Positions 1 to 10,352 of a stretch of DNA of 41,380 bases are shown here, piece after piece (the first letter of the stretch is position 1; every line of letters begins with the position of its first letter). The stretch comes from Mesostigma viride (lineage: Eukaryota > Streptophyta > Mesostigmatophyceae > Mesostigmatales > Mesostigmataceae): the NCBI GenBank assembly GCA_009746045.1, contig RPFO01002020.1:1-41380 (forward strand). Direction: 5' to 3'. The position numbers and the translations under genes were made by a program. Below the pieces are notes generated by a model, which saw only the letters and a list, made by a program, of their open reading frames with translations, made no database searches and was not told the DNA's origin.

Positions 1-158
1 CGTCTGAGTGAGACGGGCGTCGGAGGTCGCAAGGCCCCGCGCCCCCCCCCCGAGCCACCTGGGGTCCCCCCCCCGCCCTCCCCGCCCCCTTTTGGTGCCA
101 AACTTTATGAGCTCCGCGCAGCCATGGCTACCTCATGGCTCGTGGCAAGTTGTTTATC
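1..158. other. C-rich flank outside the left LTR
   Basis: This stretch has several long C runs near 40-80 and no credible reading frame. It lies outside the LTR boundary proposed at 159 and may be the sequence the left retrotransposon inserted into. Nothing else is visible in it. Confidence 0.4.
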
Positions 159-937
159 TGTAACGACTAAAAATGATCATCAGCATCATCTACAGTCCAA
201 TATGAAAGATCTTTTACCTGGGTTGCTTTCTTGAGTTGCAGAACTTCAAGTATCCGAGCAACGTTGAGATGGAAATTCCACAACACGTGATTTAGGGAAT
301 CACAACCCCTTGTAGACACAAAGACAAGCTCGTGTATAGACGACCTCTGTGGAACTGAAGGACGTCTATAGCCAAGGGGCTCTTATGAATGGACAACAAA
401 GACAAGCTTTATTATACCATGGTGAATCAAAACCAACGTAGCAACAATGGCGACCCCACGTCCTTGATATCGACGTGCTTGTCGAACTTGCTCCAACCTT
501 AGCCTGAAGAGAACCAATCAGAACCATGGAATTCTATACAAGATCTTCGTATCCATCCTAGTCACACAAAACAGAACAACACCACACACAGCCTGGCAGA
601 ATCTTTCCATGAGATCCTAAATCTGTCGTAAGCACTGAAGTCCCAAAGGAGCATTTAAGACTCAATAGTACCAACTAACAAACTACAACCCCACGTGGAT
701 CAGGCCACGACCAATGAGGGCTCCTATCAGTAGTATCAGCCAACAAACTACAACCCTACGTGGATCAGGCCACGACCAATGAGGGTTCCTATCAGTTGGT
801 TGACAAAGTATCAGCTCCAAGTACCGTCGTCTTAGAAACCTCATAACTTTCTCAATACTGATCCAAAAGTCCTCGAATAAAAGCCAAACATTCACAAAAC
901 AAAGGATGTAACAACAAAGTCATTTTTGCTTGTTACA
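159..937 (-). repeat. 3' LTR of a minus-strand gypsy retrotransposon
   Basis: On the minus strand this 779-bp segment begins TGTAAC at 937 and ends GTTACA at 159, giving the TG...CA inverted termini of an LTR. It directly follows a purine tract (938-953), and upstream of that lie the 3' coding sequences of a chromodomain gypsy element in the same orientation. No second copy is in the window because the 5' half of the element is absent, so the limits rest on the terminal inverted repeat and the adjacent purine tract. The inner boundary is firmer than the outer one. Confidence 0.7.
677..806. repeat. 65-bp tandem duplication inside the LTR
   Basis: The segment beginning AACAAACTACAACC at 677 recurs at 742, so the unit is 65 bp. 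The copies match closely over about 50 bp, with a few C/T differences, then diverge. Duplications like this are common in LTR U3 promoter regions; a regulatory role here is inference. Confidence 0.8.
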
Positions 938-953
938 TATCTCCCCCTCAAAA
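938..953 (-). promoter_or_regulatory. polypurine tract of the left gypsy element
   Basis: The minus strand reads TTTTGAGGGGGAGATA immediately before the LTR start TGTAAC. A G/A-rich tract abutting the 3' LTR is the standard primer site for plus-strand DNA synthesis in LTR retroelements. Confidence 0.75.
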
Positions 954-1328
954 CTGGACCTCCCAGGTCCAATAGCCAACTCTTGAAGGCAGAGGAACAT
1001 TGAACAGAAATCCACCATCTCTTGGGAAAAGCAGATGGGTTTTTACATCCCTGGAAACAGGGCCTCCTATCTCATAAACATCTAGTCACAGGTTTCTACA
1101 GCAGACAAGTCTCTACCTTATCTACTATAAATCCAGATAAACACATCTCATAATACAAGGTCTTCCATTCAGCATCCTGGAACCTGGAACTCTGGACTGG
1201 AACATCAGAACTGGACTGGAGCCCCCCCCCATCATCCATCCTGGAATCCCCCCTCACACCACAATCCAAAGCACCTTCCATGCTCTTCCCTCATCCTTCC
1301 CCATCCTCTTCCTGCTCAGCTCTGTTCT
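954..1328 (-). other. untranslated 3' segment of the left gypsy element
   Basis: About 375 bp between the end of the last reading frame and the polypurine tract. The short ORFs here show no recognisable domain. It is CT-rich on the plus strand. I see nothing beyond retrotransposon 3' untranslated sequence. Confidence 0.4.
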
Positions 1329-2530
1329 TCACAGGCTATACCAATCCCCATTCACGCCATCCTTGCCCTTGGTCCCAAACAAGGGAAACTGCTCCACCAT
1401 GTGAACCAAGTCTGGCAAGTTCCTGCTGACCTGCAGCACCATGCACGTCTCTGCAGCCCCTGCTGCCATCTGGGCAACATAACGCAGGCATGTCCCTGGG
1501 TAGGAGAGAAGCACCACAGACTGGCTTTCAGGATCCATCACCCAAGTAGAAGACGTCTTGTGCCTGCTCACCCATGACCTGTACGCCCACCAGAACTGGA
1601 GAAAGGTCTTGACCACTGACCACTTAGCACCTATCAAAGGCACCAACACCGTGTTGCCAACACCGTGACCCCATTGAGGGGCCCTCAATGGGGTCAGACG
1701 AACCTTGAGCTCCATGGTGTACTTAGGCAACCCTGGGCTGCAGAAAAGGTTGGATGTCTCCAAAGGGAAGCACCCCTTGACCGAGCTGGAAGAAGAAGGA
1801 GCCAAGTCAAAGTCTCCCTGCTGAACTGAAAACTCCAACAACTCCATGTAGGAGGCCTCACCCATGCTCACTGGCTGGCTGGAACTGCATGAAGGCTCCT
1901 TTCAAAGCCTCAGGCAAGGTGGTCAACATATCCTGCCCCTCTGCAGGTCTCATGTCAATCTCAGGTCCTGGAGTCAAGGCAAACATCCTGTGCAACAGGT
2001 GGCCCATAAAAGGAGAGCCAATCTCATACAGGCTGGTGTGCAACTGAGACAAGACCTCCTCCACATAACCCTCAGGGCTCACTTCCCCCTCCTCCCTGCA
2101 GGGCAGCCACTGCCTTGGCCAGCGTCTCACAATGCTCACAAGGTCCCGTGCACTTCCTGTGATCCACATAGGCCACCACATTCTTGACAGGTACCACATG
2201 ACGAGGAATCTGAATGATGGGAGTGCTGCTGGAGCTGAGAGCTATGTTAACACCACTCCCCATCTGGGGCTGGGACAAGGACAACCCCTGAAGAAGCTCC
2301 TGTAGCTTATCCTGCTTGGAGATCACTGAATGCAAGAGCTTGTTAATGGTATCCATCTGCTGACCCCTCCTAAGGTCACGCCTGACAATAGAGTCAAACA
2401 GGGATTCCACATAACTCATGGGGTTGGGGGTCTCTGGATGCATACCCGTGACCCCTTCCTCCGTGGTGGCGCCCAGGCCCAAGTTGGGGTACGTGAACTC
2501 CTCCTCCATCTGGGACCACACAGCATGCAC
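1329..2530 (-). pseudogene. extra 3' ORF of the left gypsy element, broken into three frames
   Basis: Three overlapping minus-strand frames follow the pol stop codon: 152 codons (2530-2072), 113 codons (2199-1858) and 180 codons (1871-1329). The first break falls at a run of five G near 2100, and the sense of the protein continues smoothly into the next frame, so these are most likely one ORF of about 400 residues with frameshifts. The first part has an amphipathic helical stretch and a Cys cluster (CTGPCEHC, near 2130). The last part is rich in Trp and hydrophobic residues. I do not recognise the product. Its position after integrase is where gypsy elements sometimes carry an additional ORF (env-like or antisense-derived), but no signal peptide or clear membrane anchor supports an envelope. 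The alternative is three unrelated remnants. Confidence 0.45.
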
Positions 2531-2544
2531 GAAGAAACCATTCG

Positions 2545-3098
2545 TTAGTCCTGGGATATAGGAAGGGGAGCAGTGGTTTTCACCAACTCAGTATACCAAG
2601 AAGGAAGAGTGAGCCCCTTCTTTTGGCAATACTCCTGGACCACCTCATGGCAGTGAGTCAAGTCAGACAACCACAGCCATGTGGCAGTAGACTCTAACTC
2701 TCCTTTCCAGTGCAGCTGCTTGGTCCTACCCTTTCCTTTGACTCTGTGAGCCACCAGCTGCTCCACTTCATATATCCTCTCCCCCTCAGTATCCAGCTCA
2801 AATGGTAATGGAGCAGAAAGGCGTCCCTGCAAGGTGTTGCGTTTATACAGCTTGAGCTGGGCCAGGTGAAACACATTAGTCTTAAGCCTCCAGTGGGAAG
2901 GCACCTGGACTTGAACTACAGTCCCATAGTGGAAGGTGTCCAGGACAGGGTAAGGTCCCAATTCCACAAGGGTTGCAGTTTCCTGCATTGCTCCTTTTCA
3001 GGTAGCACACGATTAGCCTCCAAGAGCACCAGGTCACCAGGAGCCACAAAGGTGTGTGTAGCCAACATCTGTTGCCAAGCATTGTTTAAATACTTGTC
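2545..3098 (-). pseudogene. integrase C-terminal tail plus chromodomain, truncated by transposon insertion
   Basis: Reading down from 3098, the minus strand encodes the end of a gypsy integrase (motif FVAPGDLVLLEANR, the usual GDxVLL segment after the catalytic core), then a chromodomain-like stretch (IYEVEQLVAHRVKGKG ... LHWKG ... TWLWLSDL, about residues 70-115 of the 147-codon frame ending at 2545). Chromodomains at this place direct integration toward marked chromatin in the chromoviruses. A one-base break lies in a G run near 2960. The frame is cut at 3099 by the terminal repeat of the DNA transposon, so the catalytic core, RNase H and RT that should precede it are missing from the window. 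They do not resume on the far side of the transposon at 25420. Confidence 0.75.
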
Positions 3099-3175
3099 GG
3101 GTGGTCCCACGCGGAATGGGGTAGATTTTTGCAAGAAAAAAACGCTAATTTCAATCGTCCGAAAACCGGACATTG
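3099..3175 (+). repeat. left terminal inverted repeat
   Basis: This is inverted relative to 25343-25419. The outer 24 bp match perfectly and a second block of about 35 bp matches with one or two differences. The blocks are separated by 6 bp here and about 20 bp at the right end. The repeat begins within the gypsy integrase reading frame. Confidence 0.85.
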
Positions 3176-3544
3176 CGCCGAAATTCTTGCCGAAAATTTG
3201 GCAGCCGAGCGAATTTTTCGCCCGACGGACTTTGCGCCGAAATTTTGTGTCTGCCGTGCTTCGAACTCAACCGACTCCTGCTGTTGCGTGCACTTTGTCC
3301 GATGCCTGCAGGCCACGCACGAATTTTGCGACCGAAATATGACGACTAGACAAGTTTATCGACGACCTACATCGATCTATTGCCACTTTTGAAGTCCTTG
3401 GCTTGCTAGCAGCTTTGATTATCAATGCCGGGAACAAAATTGCCGAAATTTTTATTGAATCAGTACATATATGTGCACATGTCCGTAATTTTATCATTCG
3501 CAATTTTGACATTGTCGGAGTATTTGACAACTTAGGCATTGCGC
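3176..3544. other. left subterminal region with short repeated motif
   Basis: No gene is seen. The motif GCGCCGAAATT occurs at 3177 and 3235, with related CCGAAAATTT and CCGAAATTTTT strings nearby. The right end has the same flavour (CCAAATTCGCGCGAAA near 25323). Clustered subterminal motifs are often transposase binding sites; that role is inferred. The rest is AT-rich and unremarkable. Confidence 0.45.
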
Positions 3545-4184
3545 CTAGAAAAAGGTGCCCCATCCGTCGATGTCAAAATCGCCGAAGGAGTACACTCCCT
3601 GGTACTGGTCTCCCCTGTAGTTGGGAGGCTCGCCTGTATACATTTTGGTGTTCCACTTGGCCCCGCCGTTCTCCGCAGCAGCCAGGAACTCCTGCTGGGC
3701 CTCGGCCCTCAGGCGCATCATTGATACATTGGGAGAGCCCGGAATTTCCGTGCTCTCCACCACCACTCTCGCCTGATTGTCAGGCACGCATTGGTAAGCA
3801 GGGTTCAAATCTGAATCGGGTGGCACCAGATCGATCATGCCATTGCCGAACGCAATGACACCTGCACCCCACTGTGCAGAAGGTCCGAGCAACTCTACAT
3901 CAATTCTGATGTTTGCAGCGTGCTCATTTTTGTCGACCATCACATAGGTATGCTGAGAACCGAAAATATTGCTCTGCTCCATTTGTGACAGTGTTAAATT
4001 TCGGCAAGGTTGGCTGCTTGCAATCGACAGGAAATTGGTGACCCCGACAGCCAGACGCGCAAGGGTTATAACTGCAGGTAGAACCCAAAATTTGTCGATA
4101 AGGAGTAATGGAAGGGCACGACCACCAGTCACTAGTATTCGCTTCACCGGACACCTTTTTCAGCTTCCGGATAAAATTCAGCAA
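3545..4184 (-). CDS. unrecognised small protein or 3' exon near the left end
   Basis: Two overlapping minus-strand frames, 4184-3924 (Cys-rich: WWSCPS..., CSYNPCASGCRG) and 4147-3545 (200 codons), probably form one coding segment with a one-base break near 3965. The second frame ends with a coherent globular-looking stretch of about 130 residues (GVIAFGNGMIDLVPPDSDLN ... FGDFDIDGWGTFF then stop). I recognise no family. It lies downstream of the transposase on the same strand, separated by a foldback repeat and about 250 bp of AT-rich DNA, so it could be a separate small gene or the last exon of one with introns I cannot place. The start codon is uncertain. Confidence 0.4.
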
Positions 4185-4302
4185 GAGCAGCGGCGATTAG
4201 ATACTAAATATTGCGTTATTGGTTCGTACCGTACCCAGACAAAAATTGTACTAGTGACGCAATTGTACTAGGCGGAATGACAACTGCGCCCGGCAAATAA
4301 GT

Positions 4303-4516
4303 ATTTATTGCTCCAACCCCACACCTAACTTGTTCCGGAGCTGTTCGAAGCGAAGAGCAATGGAGGGATCGGACCCGAGCCAGATTTGAGTGCGGAACAT
4401 GATGGCTGGCCTACCTCACTCCGAACATTAAGGTGGACCCGGGTTCGAATCCTGTCAGTGCTATTCGCTTCGAACAGTTCCGGAACGATTTTTTTTGTGG
4501 GGGTGGAGCAATAAAT
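4303..4516. mobile_element. 214-bp foldback (MITE-like) element with a tRNA-like T-arm
   Basis: The left end (ATTTATTGCTCCAACCCCAC ... TTCCGGAGCTGTTCGAAGCG) is inverted at the right end (CGCTTCGAACAGTTCCGGAA ... GGTGGAGCAATAAAT), giving terminal inverted repeats of about 57 bp with several mismatches. The centre contains GGGTTCGAATCC at about 4439, a perfect match to the RNA polymerase III B-box / T-arm consensus, but no matching 5' half of a tRNA. Insertion into the 22-kb transposon is the simplest reading. No clear target duplication is visible. Confidence 0.65.
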
Positions 4517-4803
4517 TCTCGACATGCAGAAACAAATGTCGAATAGATTGTGCAAAAAAATATCGAAATCCTTATCATTATTTAAATATACAGCATAAAA
4601 TTATGTTGCAGTAAAAAATAACTGTTAATTGAAGGCCGCAAAAAATTATCAACTACCCTTAAACTTGACCTCAGAAAGATCTCGAAAAATATATACAATA
4701 TATGCGGCCACCTTTTTACACCCTACTGAAGCCCCACTCTAAAGATATAATACGAGCCGAAACTAGGGCGTCGTCTACCCGCAGCGAGACCCCAATTTCT
4801 TGT
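4517..4803. other. AT-rich spacer downstream of the transposase
   Basis: An AT-rich stretch with no supportable ORF. It would hold the 3' untranslated region and polyadenylation signals of the minus-strand transposase gene. I see no other feature. Confidence 0.4.
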
Positions 4804-7800
4804 TTAAGTCGGTGCCGGCCCCTCCGGGGCTTCATCCTTGATCACCAGCGCAGTAAGCCACTTGTCGAGCTCCTTGCTCATCCTGATGTCGGCACACATT
4901 CCGTCGCTGCGCACGCGTGCTTCTAGCCGGAGAGCCGGAGCGACGCAGAGATAGCAATTCACAAGCTCGGGCTGGCGTGACGGTGGCCAATCCTCAACGT
5001 TGAGCGTGAAATGCAGGGGGTCATGCTTATCCCGCTTCCAAATCCGAACGGGAAGAATGCCGTTCCCGGCGAGGAACAGCTCCTTCTCCCGTCCGTTCCG
5101 GCCCTCGACCCACCTCTCGAAGTTCTCGTCTAACACGATCGGCCCGGCTTCGCTTACAACCTCAGCCAACCAGAACGGGTGGATGGGATCGTGATCCGTG
5201 TCCTTGTCCGATGGAACTGCCACATAGTCGTGGAGTCTCATCTGCCGGCCCATCGCCTCCCGCTTGTCCTTCAGCTGCTCCCCCCGCGTCACCATGCGAA
5301 CCGGAGGGTTGGGCTGGCTCGGTGGCAGCAAACGGACAGTTTTCATCGAGCTTCCTGCATCATTGAACTCGATGATAAACGACCACTCGCTTAGACATCC
5401 CTCAAACCGCCCAGCCAAACAGGGCGGACAGTAGCAGGAATAGCGCCTAATCATCAAAAGGCCAGGGTCGGACTTGTCCAGTCGCCACCAATGCGCCTTC
5501 TTGATGCCAGGCACCTCCTCCACCTCCGCGCGTCGGCCGGACTCGACGTCCTGTCATCAAATAGTTAGGGCAAAAAGAATACCGTTCAAGTTAGCAAAAT
5601 TGACCAAAAATCAATAAAACAGGGTATAGCTGCAGAGAGACCCCTTAAAAAAAAAATAACGACAAGACATCAAGTGATCAAAATTCGACACAGGGTATAG
5701 CTGCAGAGAGACCCCATTCGAATCATAATAACAACGTACGACAAGATATTAAGTGATCGAAATTCGACACAGGGTATAGCTGCAGAGAGACCCCATTCGA
5801 ATCATAATAACAACGTACGACAAGATATCAAGTGATCGAAATTCGACACAGGGTATAGCTGCAGAGAGACCCCTTCATACCGATAGAACAAGCGAAATTT
5901 CATACCTAAAAGAAAAGCAACCCATTGACAGTATATAGGGTCTCTCTGCAGAGATACCTTTATTGGGTTTGAATTTTTATAGAACAGCGGCAGTTGACGT
6001 CTTAAAACCTGAAATAACACACAATTCCGTACCGGGGGTAAAAGGAAGAAGTGGCGAGTGACGTTCTCGGCCCGCGCGCGGGCCGACTCCCTGCTCGATG
6101 TCTTGCCGCCCTGCCAGTTCTGGTTCAAGTAGGCGACTAGCTGGTGGGTCTCAAGTATGTGCTGGTTTTCGGGAATCCTCTGCATTTCCCTCAAGACGCA
6201 CTTGCACTTCGCTCCTTGACCATCCACCTCCCCCTTCCCATGCTGCTCCCCCATGTAGTGGAACTCAAAGGCCTGCAGGTCGGGATCCCCCATGAGCAGA
6301 CCGTTAATCTGGTTAATCACGTACCTGGACTTAAACTGCACCGCGCAGTTGTCCGAGCACATGTACAGGTTTCGCACCTCTACCCCTACTTCTACCCGCA
6401 GGGTTTCCAGAATCTTGCGAAGAGCGTATACGAGTGCGCGCTCGCCCCGCTTGATACTGGAATCCCCCAGGAAAAAGAAGACGCGCTTTTCCAGCTCGCC
6501 GTTGAGCCGATAACGCACGATCATGGGCATCAGGATGTGGCTGCGCTTGTGGAAGTACTGCGACTGCAGTTGGACGTAGCTGCTGTTCTCGTAGTTCTCG
6601 GCCCAGTCGCCGTGCACGAGCACGTCCCCCTCTCTCAGATTCTTCTCCCGATCCTTGATTGTATCCGCCTGCGACCAGGCCGTAAAGCAGTGCACGGTGA
6701 ACTTGTCCCACATCTTAAGAATCTCGTCCCGCAGCTCAGCTGGGGTGGACCTCATTTGGACTTGCTCGGGCCGCTTCACCTTCTTCGCCGCCCTGCCATC
6801 GGTCTCGCCCTGTTTCGCAAAGGTCCGCAGACAGTTTCGATTTGCAATAAAATCGCATTTCGATAAGATAACTGCAACTCACAAAGGGTCTCGCTGCAGC
6901 TATAGGTCACAAAAAAAAAAGTCAACAACATATTAACGGAGAAATAAAATCGAAACCAACTCACATTCACCCGTCGGGTCACAGTCTGCTCCACCATCTC
7001 GAACTTGAACCAATTCAGAATCTCCGTGGAATTCTTGTCCCGATCACACTGCACCCAGTTATTATGGATGCCGCATGATTCCTCAGGACAGAACCCCTCC
7101 ACACACGCCATCTTCAGTATGCGGTGAACCCTCTCCGTCCTCGGCACCCCATCTTCGTCCTCCACCAGCCTCTCAGAAATGTCGAGGTCTTCCAGGTCCC
7201 GTCCCCGCCATTCATCTTCCCCCTCCCCCTCTTCCATCCCCCCGCCCATTCCGCCCCCTTCACGCAGCCCGTTATCCCTGCCGTCAGTCTCGGCGGACAC
7301 CGGGCAGTGAAAGTGCTTGATCCAGTCCGTCGAGTGAATGGCTTTCCACATTCCGCAAGTACCGTCCGGCTCTCTGTACTTGGAGCATCCCGCACACTCC
7401 GCGCCACACTTGCAGTTCTTGCCGTGGTTCGCATTGGAGTGCTTGGTCCACGCCCCCATGGCCGACTGCATGGTGACGTGCTTCTCACACGCGCACAGGT
7501 TCCTCTCCTTCCACTTGCCCTTGATGCAATCGGGCGCGTATTTGCAGAAGGTCGTGTAGCCCACGTGAATGCCCACGTCCTTATCATACTGGTTACTCCT
7601 TTTGTTCCAGTACGCATGCTTTTCGAGAAAGTGATTGTACATGTCCTCCTTGGAGGTCATGTAATAGCGCGCTCCCTCAACGGCGACGAGCACCCCGTGA
7701 TTGCCACGACCCTCCCTGCTGTAAGTGCGCTTGACATCCTTCATCTGGGAGGAGGCGCGCGACTCATCATCGTGCATCCACGCGTCCACTATCGCGTCAA

Positions 7801-8889
7801 TCACGAATTGCGGCAAAGGGCGCCCCTTGCGAGCCTGCGCGTGTCTGAGGTAGTCCAACTTCTGCTGCCTTCGTATCGCGCGAATTCCGCGAATCTTCTT
7901 GGCGTCCATCCCCGTCAGGTTCTCCAACTCCGCGGCCGAAAACTCCTTCTCCAAGTCGTCACCACAGTAAAGCGTGGACATCAGCACCATCCTGACGTCT
8001 CTGTCTGCGTCGCTTTTGGTCAGACCATCAAAAAAGCCGTTAATCCGAGCCACCCAGAACCTGTTCAGTTCTGCCATCCGCTCCTGATTGTAAAGCTTTT
8101 TCGCCTCCTCATGATACTTCCCGTGACCTAGTTCAGCGGCCCTAGAGTTAAAGCCAGCAATCATCTGGTCGAAAGCCGGCCCCCGCCCCTCGGGTTTTGT
8201 CATCGCCTGAGCCGCTTCAAACGCCTGGTCAGCGAAATATTCCCCAATAACCCTCTTTGATTTCGAGTATTCTCCCGGCCGCTTGACTTCCTTGGCTTCA
8301 GGCTGCGCTGGATTCTGGTTCTCATCTCCGAAAACCCTTTTTGCGCCAGTTGACTGCTTCGTCCCGGTGTTCAACTTAATTGCACTGAATCCTGGACGAC
8401 CGGACGCAAGGGCGAAAACTCCCACCCGTTCGCGTGCTGCATGCCATGACGACCGGCACAACGAAATCCATGCAAATCGAGTATCGTTGGGAAAAGCGAC
8501 AATTACAGACAAAGTTCGAAAGTGTATCATTTTTTACCACGATTGGGGTCTAGCTGCAGCTAGACCCTTAGAGGGGCTTTTTCCGTTAGACGAAAAGATT
8601 ACCTGATGTGGTGAACTTAGCATACCCCGACCAAGATTGGGGTCTCGCTGCAGCTAGACCCTTCATTGCGGCGTGCGATTGTTAAATCACAGACTTCTGA
8701 TTCATTAATTTTATAGCAACCATAAAGAGGGTCTAGCTGCAGCGAGACCCTTGAATTTAAGCTATTGCTTGTGGTTATAAATGGTCTAGCTGCAGAGAGA
8801 CCCCAATAAGGACGAAAAGATTTCAGGTTTTCCTCACCTTCGCGGCTCATTCTCTTATTAGTTCTCCCAGAACACTCAGATACCTGCAT
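4804..8889 (-). CDS. DDE-like transposase, four exons, 1000 codons
   Basis: Proposed exons are 8889-8838, 8391-6965, 6809-6033 and 5550-4804. Introns are GT-AG (donors GTGAGG, GTGAGT, GTACGG; acceptors CCAG, ACAG, ACAG) in phases 1, 0 and 0, and the joined frame is open for exactly 1000 codons. Residues 300-380 are a Cys/His cluster (CACEKH, CKCGAECAGC, TCGMW) and a second small cluster lies near 447-466; both look zinc-binding. Exon 3 carries the catalytic-looking core: GDWAENY (Asp 561), CSDNCAVQFKSR (Asp 646) and HGKGEVDGQG (Asp 689). This order resembles uncharacterised animal transposase-like proteins with DFAENY ... SDGxxSQYK ... HGKxxxDGxG. The last exon has CYCPPC and a HPFWLAEVV segment reminiscent of a BAH or Tudor-like fold (weak). 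The first ATG (8889) is inferred from the phase match; an unspliced alternative starts at 8530. It presumably mobilises the 3099-25419 element. Confidence 0.7.
5551..6032 (-). repeat. transposase intron 3 with five copies of the intron palindrome
   Basis: This 482-nt intron holds palindrome copies at about 5626, 5691, 5769, 5846 and 5937. Three of them sit in a 77-78-bp tandem repeat (GACAAGATATYAAGTGATCG plus flank), so part of the intron has expanded by tandem duplication. Most copies have arms GGGTATAGC and GAGAGACCC around TGCA; the 5937 copy has CTC/GAG inner triplets. Confidence 0.75.
6884..6908 (-). repeat. intron palindrome copy in transposase intron 2
   Basis: A single copy (GGGTCTCGC, TGCA, GCTATAGG) lies in the middle of the 155-nt intron 6810-6964. 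The right arm is degraded at two positions. Confidence 0.7.
8541..8808 (-). repeat. four intron palindrome copies in transposase intron 1
   Basis: Copies start near 8544, 8640, 8728 and 8782 within the 446-nt intron 8392-8837, spaced 54-96 bp apart. The first is a perfect palindrome with AGC/GCT inner triplets, while the others mix AGC or CGC with GCT, GCG or GAG. The spacing sequence between copies is not itself obviously repeated. Confidence 0.8.
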
Positions 8890-9626
8890 GGCGAGAATAA
8901 CAAAAATAACACAGTAGCATTGATAAAATTGTTTATCAGAAAATATATATACTAATTACAGTATATTTTGCAAAAGATTTTATAATATATTGTGAATAGC
9001 ATGGTTAAATTCCACATACTTTAATAATATGGTATGTTAAAGTATATAGAATCATTATTTAGTAAATCATTTACAAGAAAAAGTGGTATAGACTATTATT
9101 ATTATATAGTTCGGCAATCTATGATAGTAAGACGTACCGGATGTCAGGTTTATCAGCGGCTCCAGGGCTATAGCGTCTCGCTGCAGCGTGATTGTTTGGT
9201 GCTATGACTGATTTCAGTAGATGTGCAGAAAAAAATTTATTTCCATGACCACACCAGGAATCGAACCCAGAACCTCATTGTACATTGACGCATGGTAACG
9301 ATGTCAGCCAAACATCCGAATGTTCCCAGGTAAATGGGCTGGAGGTCGTCTCTTTTTATACCTGCGGCCACAAGCACGGGTGACGGCATATTGGATGTCG
9401 TCCAATCCGCTAGCTTGGTTCCAAAAGATGGGATCGAGCTTTTGCACCAGCGCCGCGCTTCCAGTTTTCAGTTCCGTGGGGAGGAACGAGGATGCCACGT
9501 TTCCAATTTTTTCAATACCGTTCAGCCCTGTGACGCCGCGTCCGTTTTGCGAATTGCGACCGTCCCATCGCCCATCGAAAAAGAAGCGCAGCCGCAGAGA
9601 GACCCCATAGCTGATACGAGCTGCCA
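8890..9626. other. AT-rich upstream region of the transposase gene
   Basis: 8900-9110 is strongly AT-rich and would hold the transposase promoter. Around 9170-9190 and 9588-9606 are half-copies of the intron palindrome (GCGTCTCGCTGCAGCG and GCCGCAGAGAGACCCC). ORFs on both strands at 9304-9730 overlap one another, show no domain, and I do not support any of them as coding. Confidence 0.4.
9236..9312 (-). other. tRNA-like T-arm fragment
   Basis: The minus strand reads GGTTCTGGGTTCGATTCCTGG near 9253-9273, a good T-arm and B-box. A GTTTGGCTGACATCG segment further 5' could be a decayed D-arm or A-box, but I cannot pair an acceptor stem or an anticodon stem. A tRNA-derived SINE or tRNA pseudogene fragment is more likely than a functional tRNA. 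Confidence 0.35.
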
Positions 9627-9795
9627 TATCGTTTCGACGTTTGCATGCTACCTGCTGGATTATAAAATCCTACGTTGATACCTGCCTGGTGCCGGAAGTT
9701 TACAAGGAAATCGGTCTGCTTTCGCCGCACAACGAAAAAAAGGTGAGCTTTTGCCGCATCCTGGATGGTAGGCTGACTAAAATTGTTCTATCAAA
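9627..9795 (+). repeat. diverged repeat, copy 1
   Basis: This about 165-bp segment starts TATCGTTTCGACGTTTGCAT and ends GGCTGACTAAAATTGT. It recurs at 10195-10352 with scattered substitutions and small indels. The pair is older than the minisatellites beside it, given its divergence. A reading frame runs through copy 1 but has no recognisable product. Confidence 0.75.
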
Positions 9796-10194
9796 AACGG
9801 CAACTAAACAGCGCATGCACGCCGACGACACAGTTAGCCAGCTGGGCGAAGACATGTCCTTGCTGCCATCGCAAGAAACTCTATGTTGCAGCAAGAGTGA
9901 TAAAAATGTCTGGCTTCCTTCTTTTCGTTGCTAGCTAAACCCTGCAGACATCTCGGTAGAGTCAGCTAAGCCGATCCTAATCCACATCTGGCATCCATCC
10001 CTTTAGTCTAGTTGCCATGGAGCGTTTCTTGGTCTCGCACATGTCGATCATGGTGGTGCTAGGCTTTCACTTGGGTCACCCTTTCCATGTTTGCTATGCC
10101 TTTGGTCTGGTTAGGTTATAGGTGTAGATGTGCACATACTGCATTTGCTGCGTTTCTAATCGGTGCTCCTGTTTGATGCTTTTTTTCCCCTTCA

Positions 10195-10352
10195 TATCGT
10201 TTCGACGTTTGCATGCTACCTGCCGGATTATAACATCGGACGTTGCTACCTGCCTGCATAACGATAGTTTGCAAGAAATCTTCATTTTGCCGAAACACAA
10301 AAAAAGGTGATCTTTTGCCGCAACGTGGATGGTAGGCTGACTAAAATTGTGC
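10195..10352 (+). repeat. diverged repeat, copy 2
   Basis: Second copy of the segment at 9627-9795, in the same orientation. Its 3' end (GGCTGACTAAAATTGTGCTG) runs directly into the first 30-bp minisatellite unit, so the tandem array starts exactly at the end of this repeat. Confidence 0.75.

Noticed and set aside
1329-2530. Envelope gene of the left gypsy element
   Set aside because: No signal peptide, cleavage site or clear transmembrane anchor; position alone is not enough.
7124-8131. 335-codon plus-strand ORF opposite the transposase
   Set aside because: It is the antisense shadow of exon 2, which has the Cys motifs, correct splice sites and matching phases.
9236-9312. Functional tRNA gene
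   Set aside because: Only the T-arm is convincing; no acceptor or anticodon stem can be paired.
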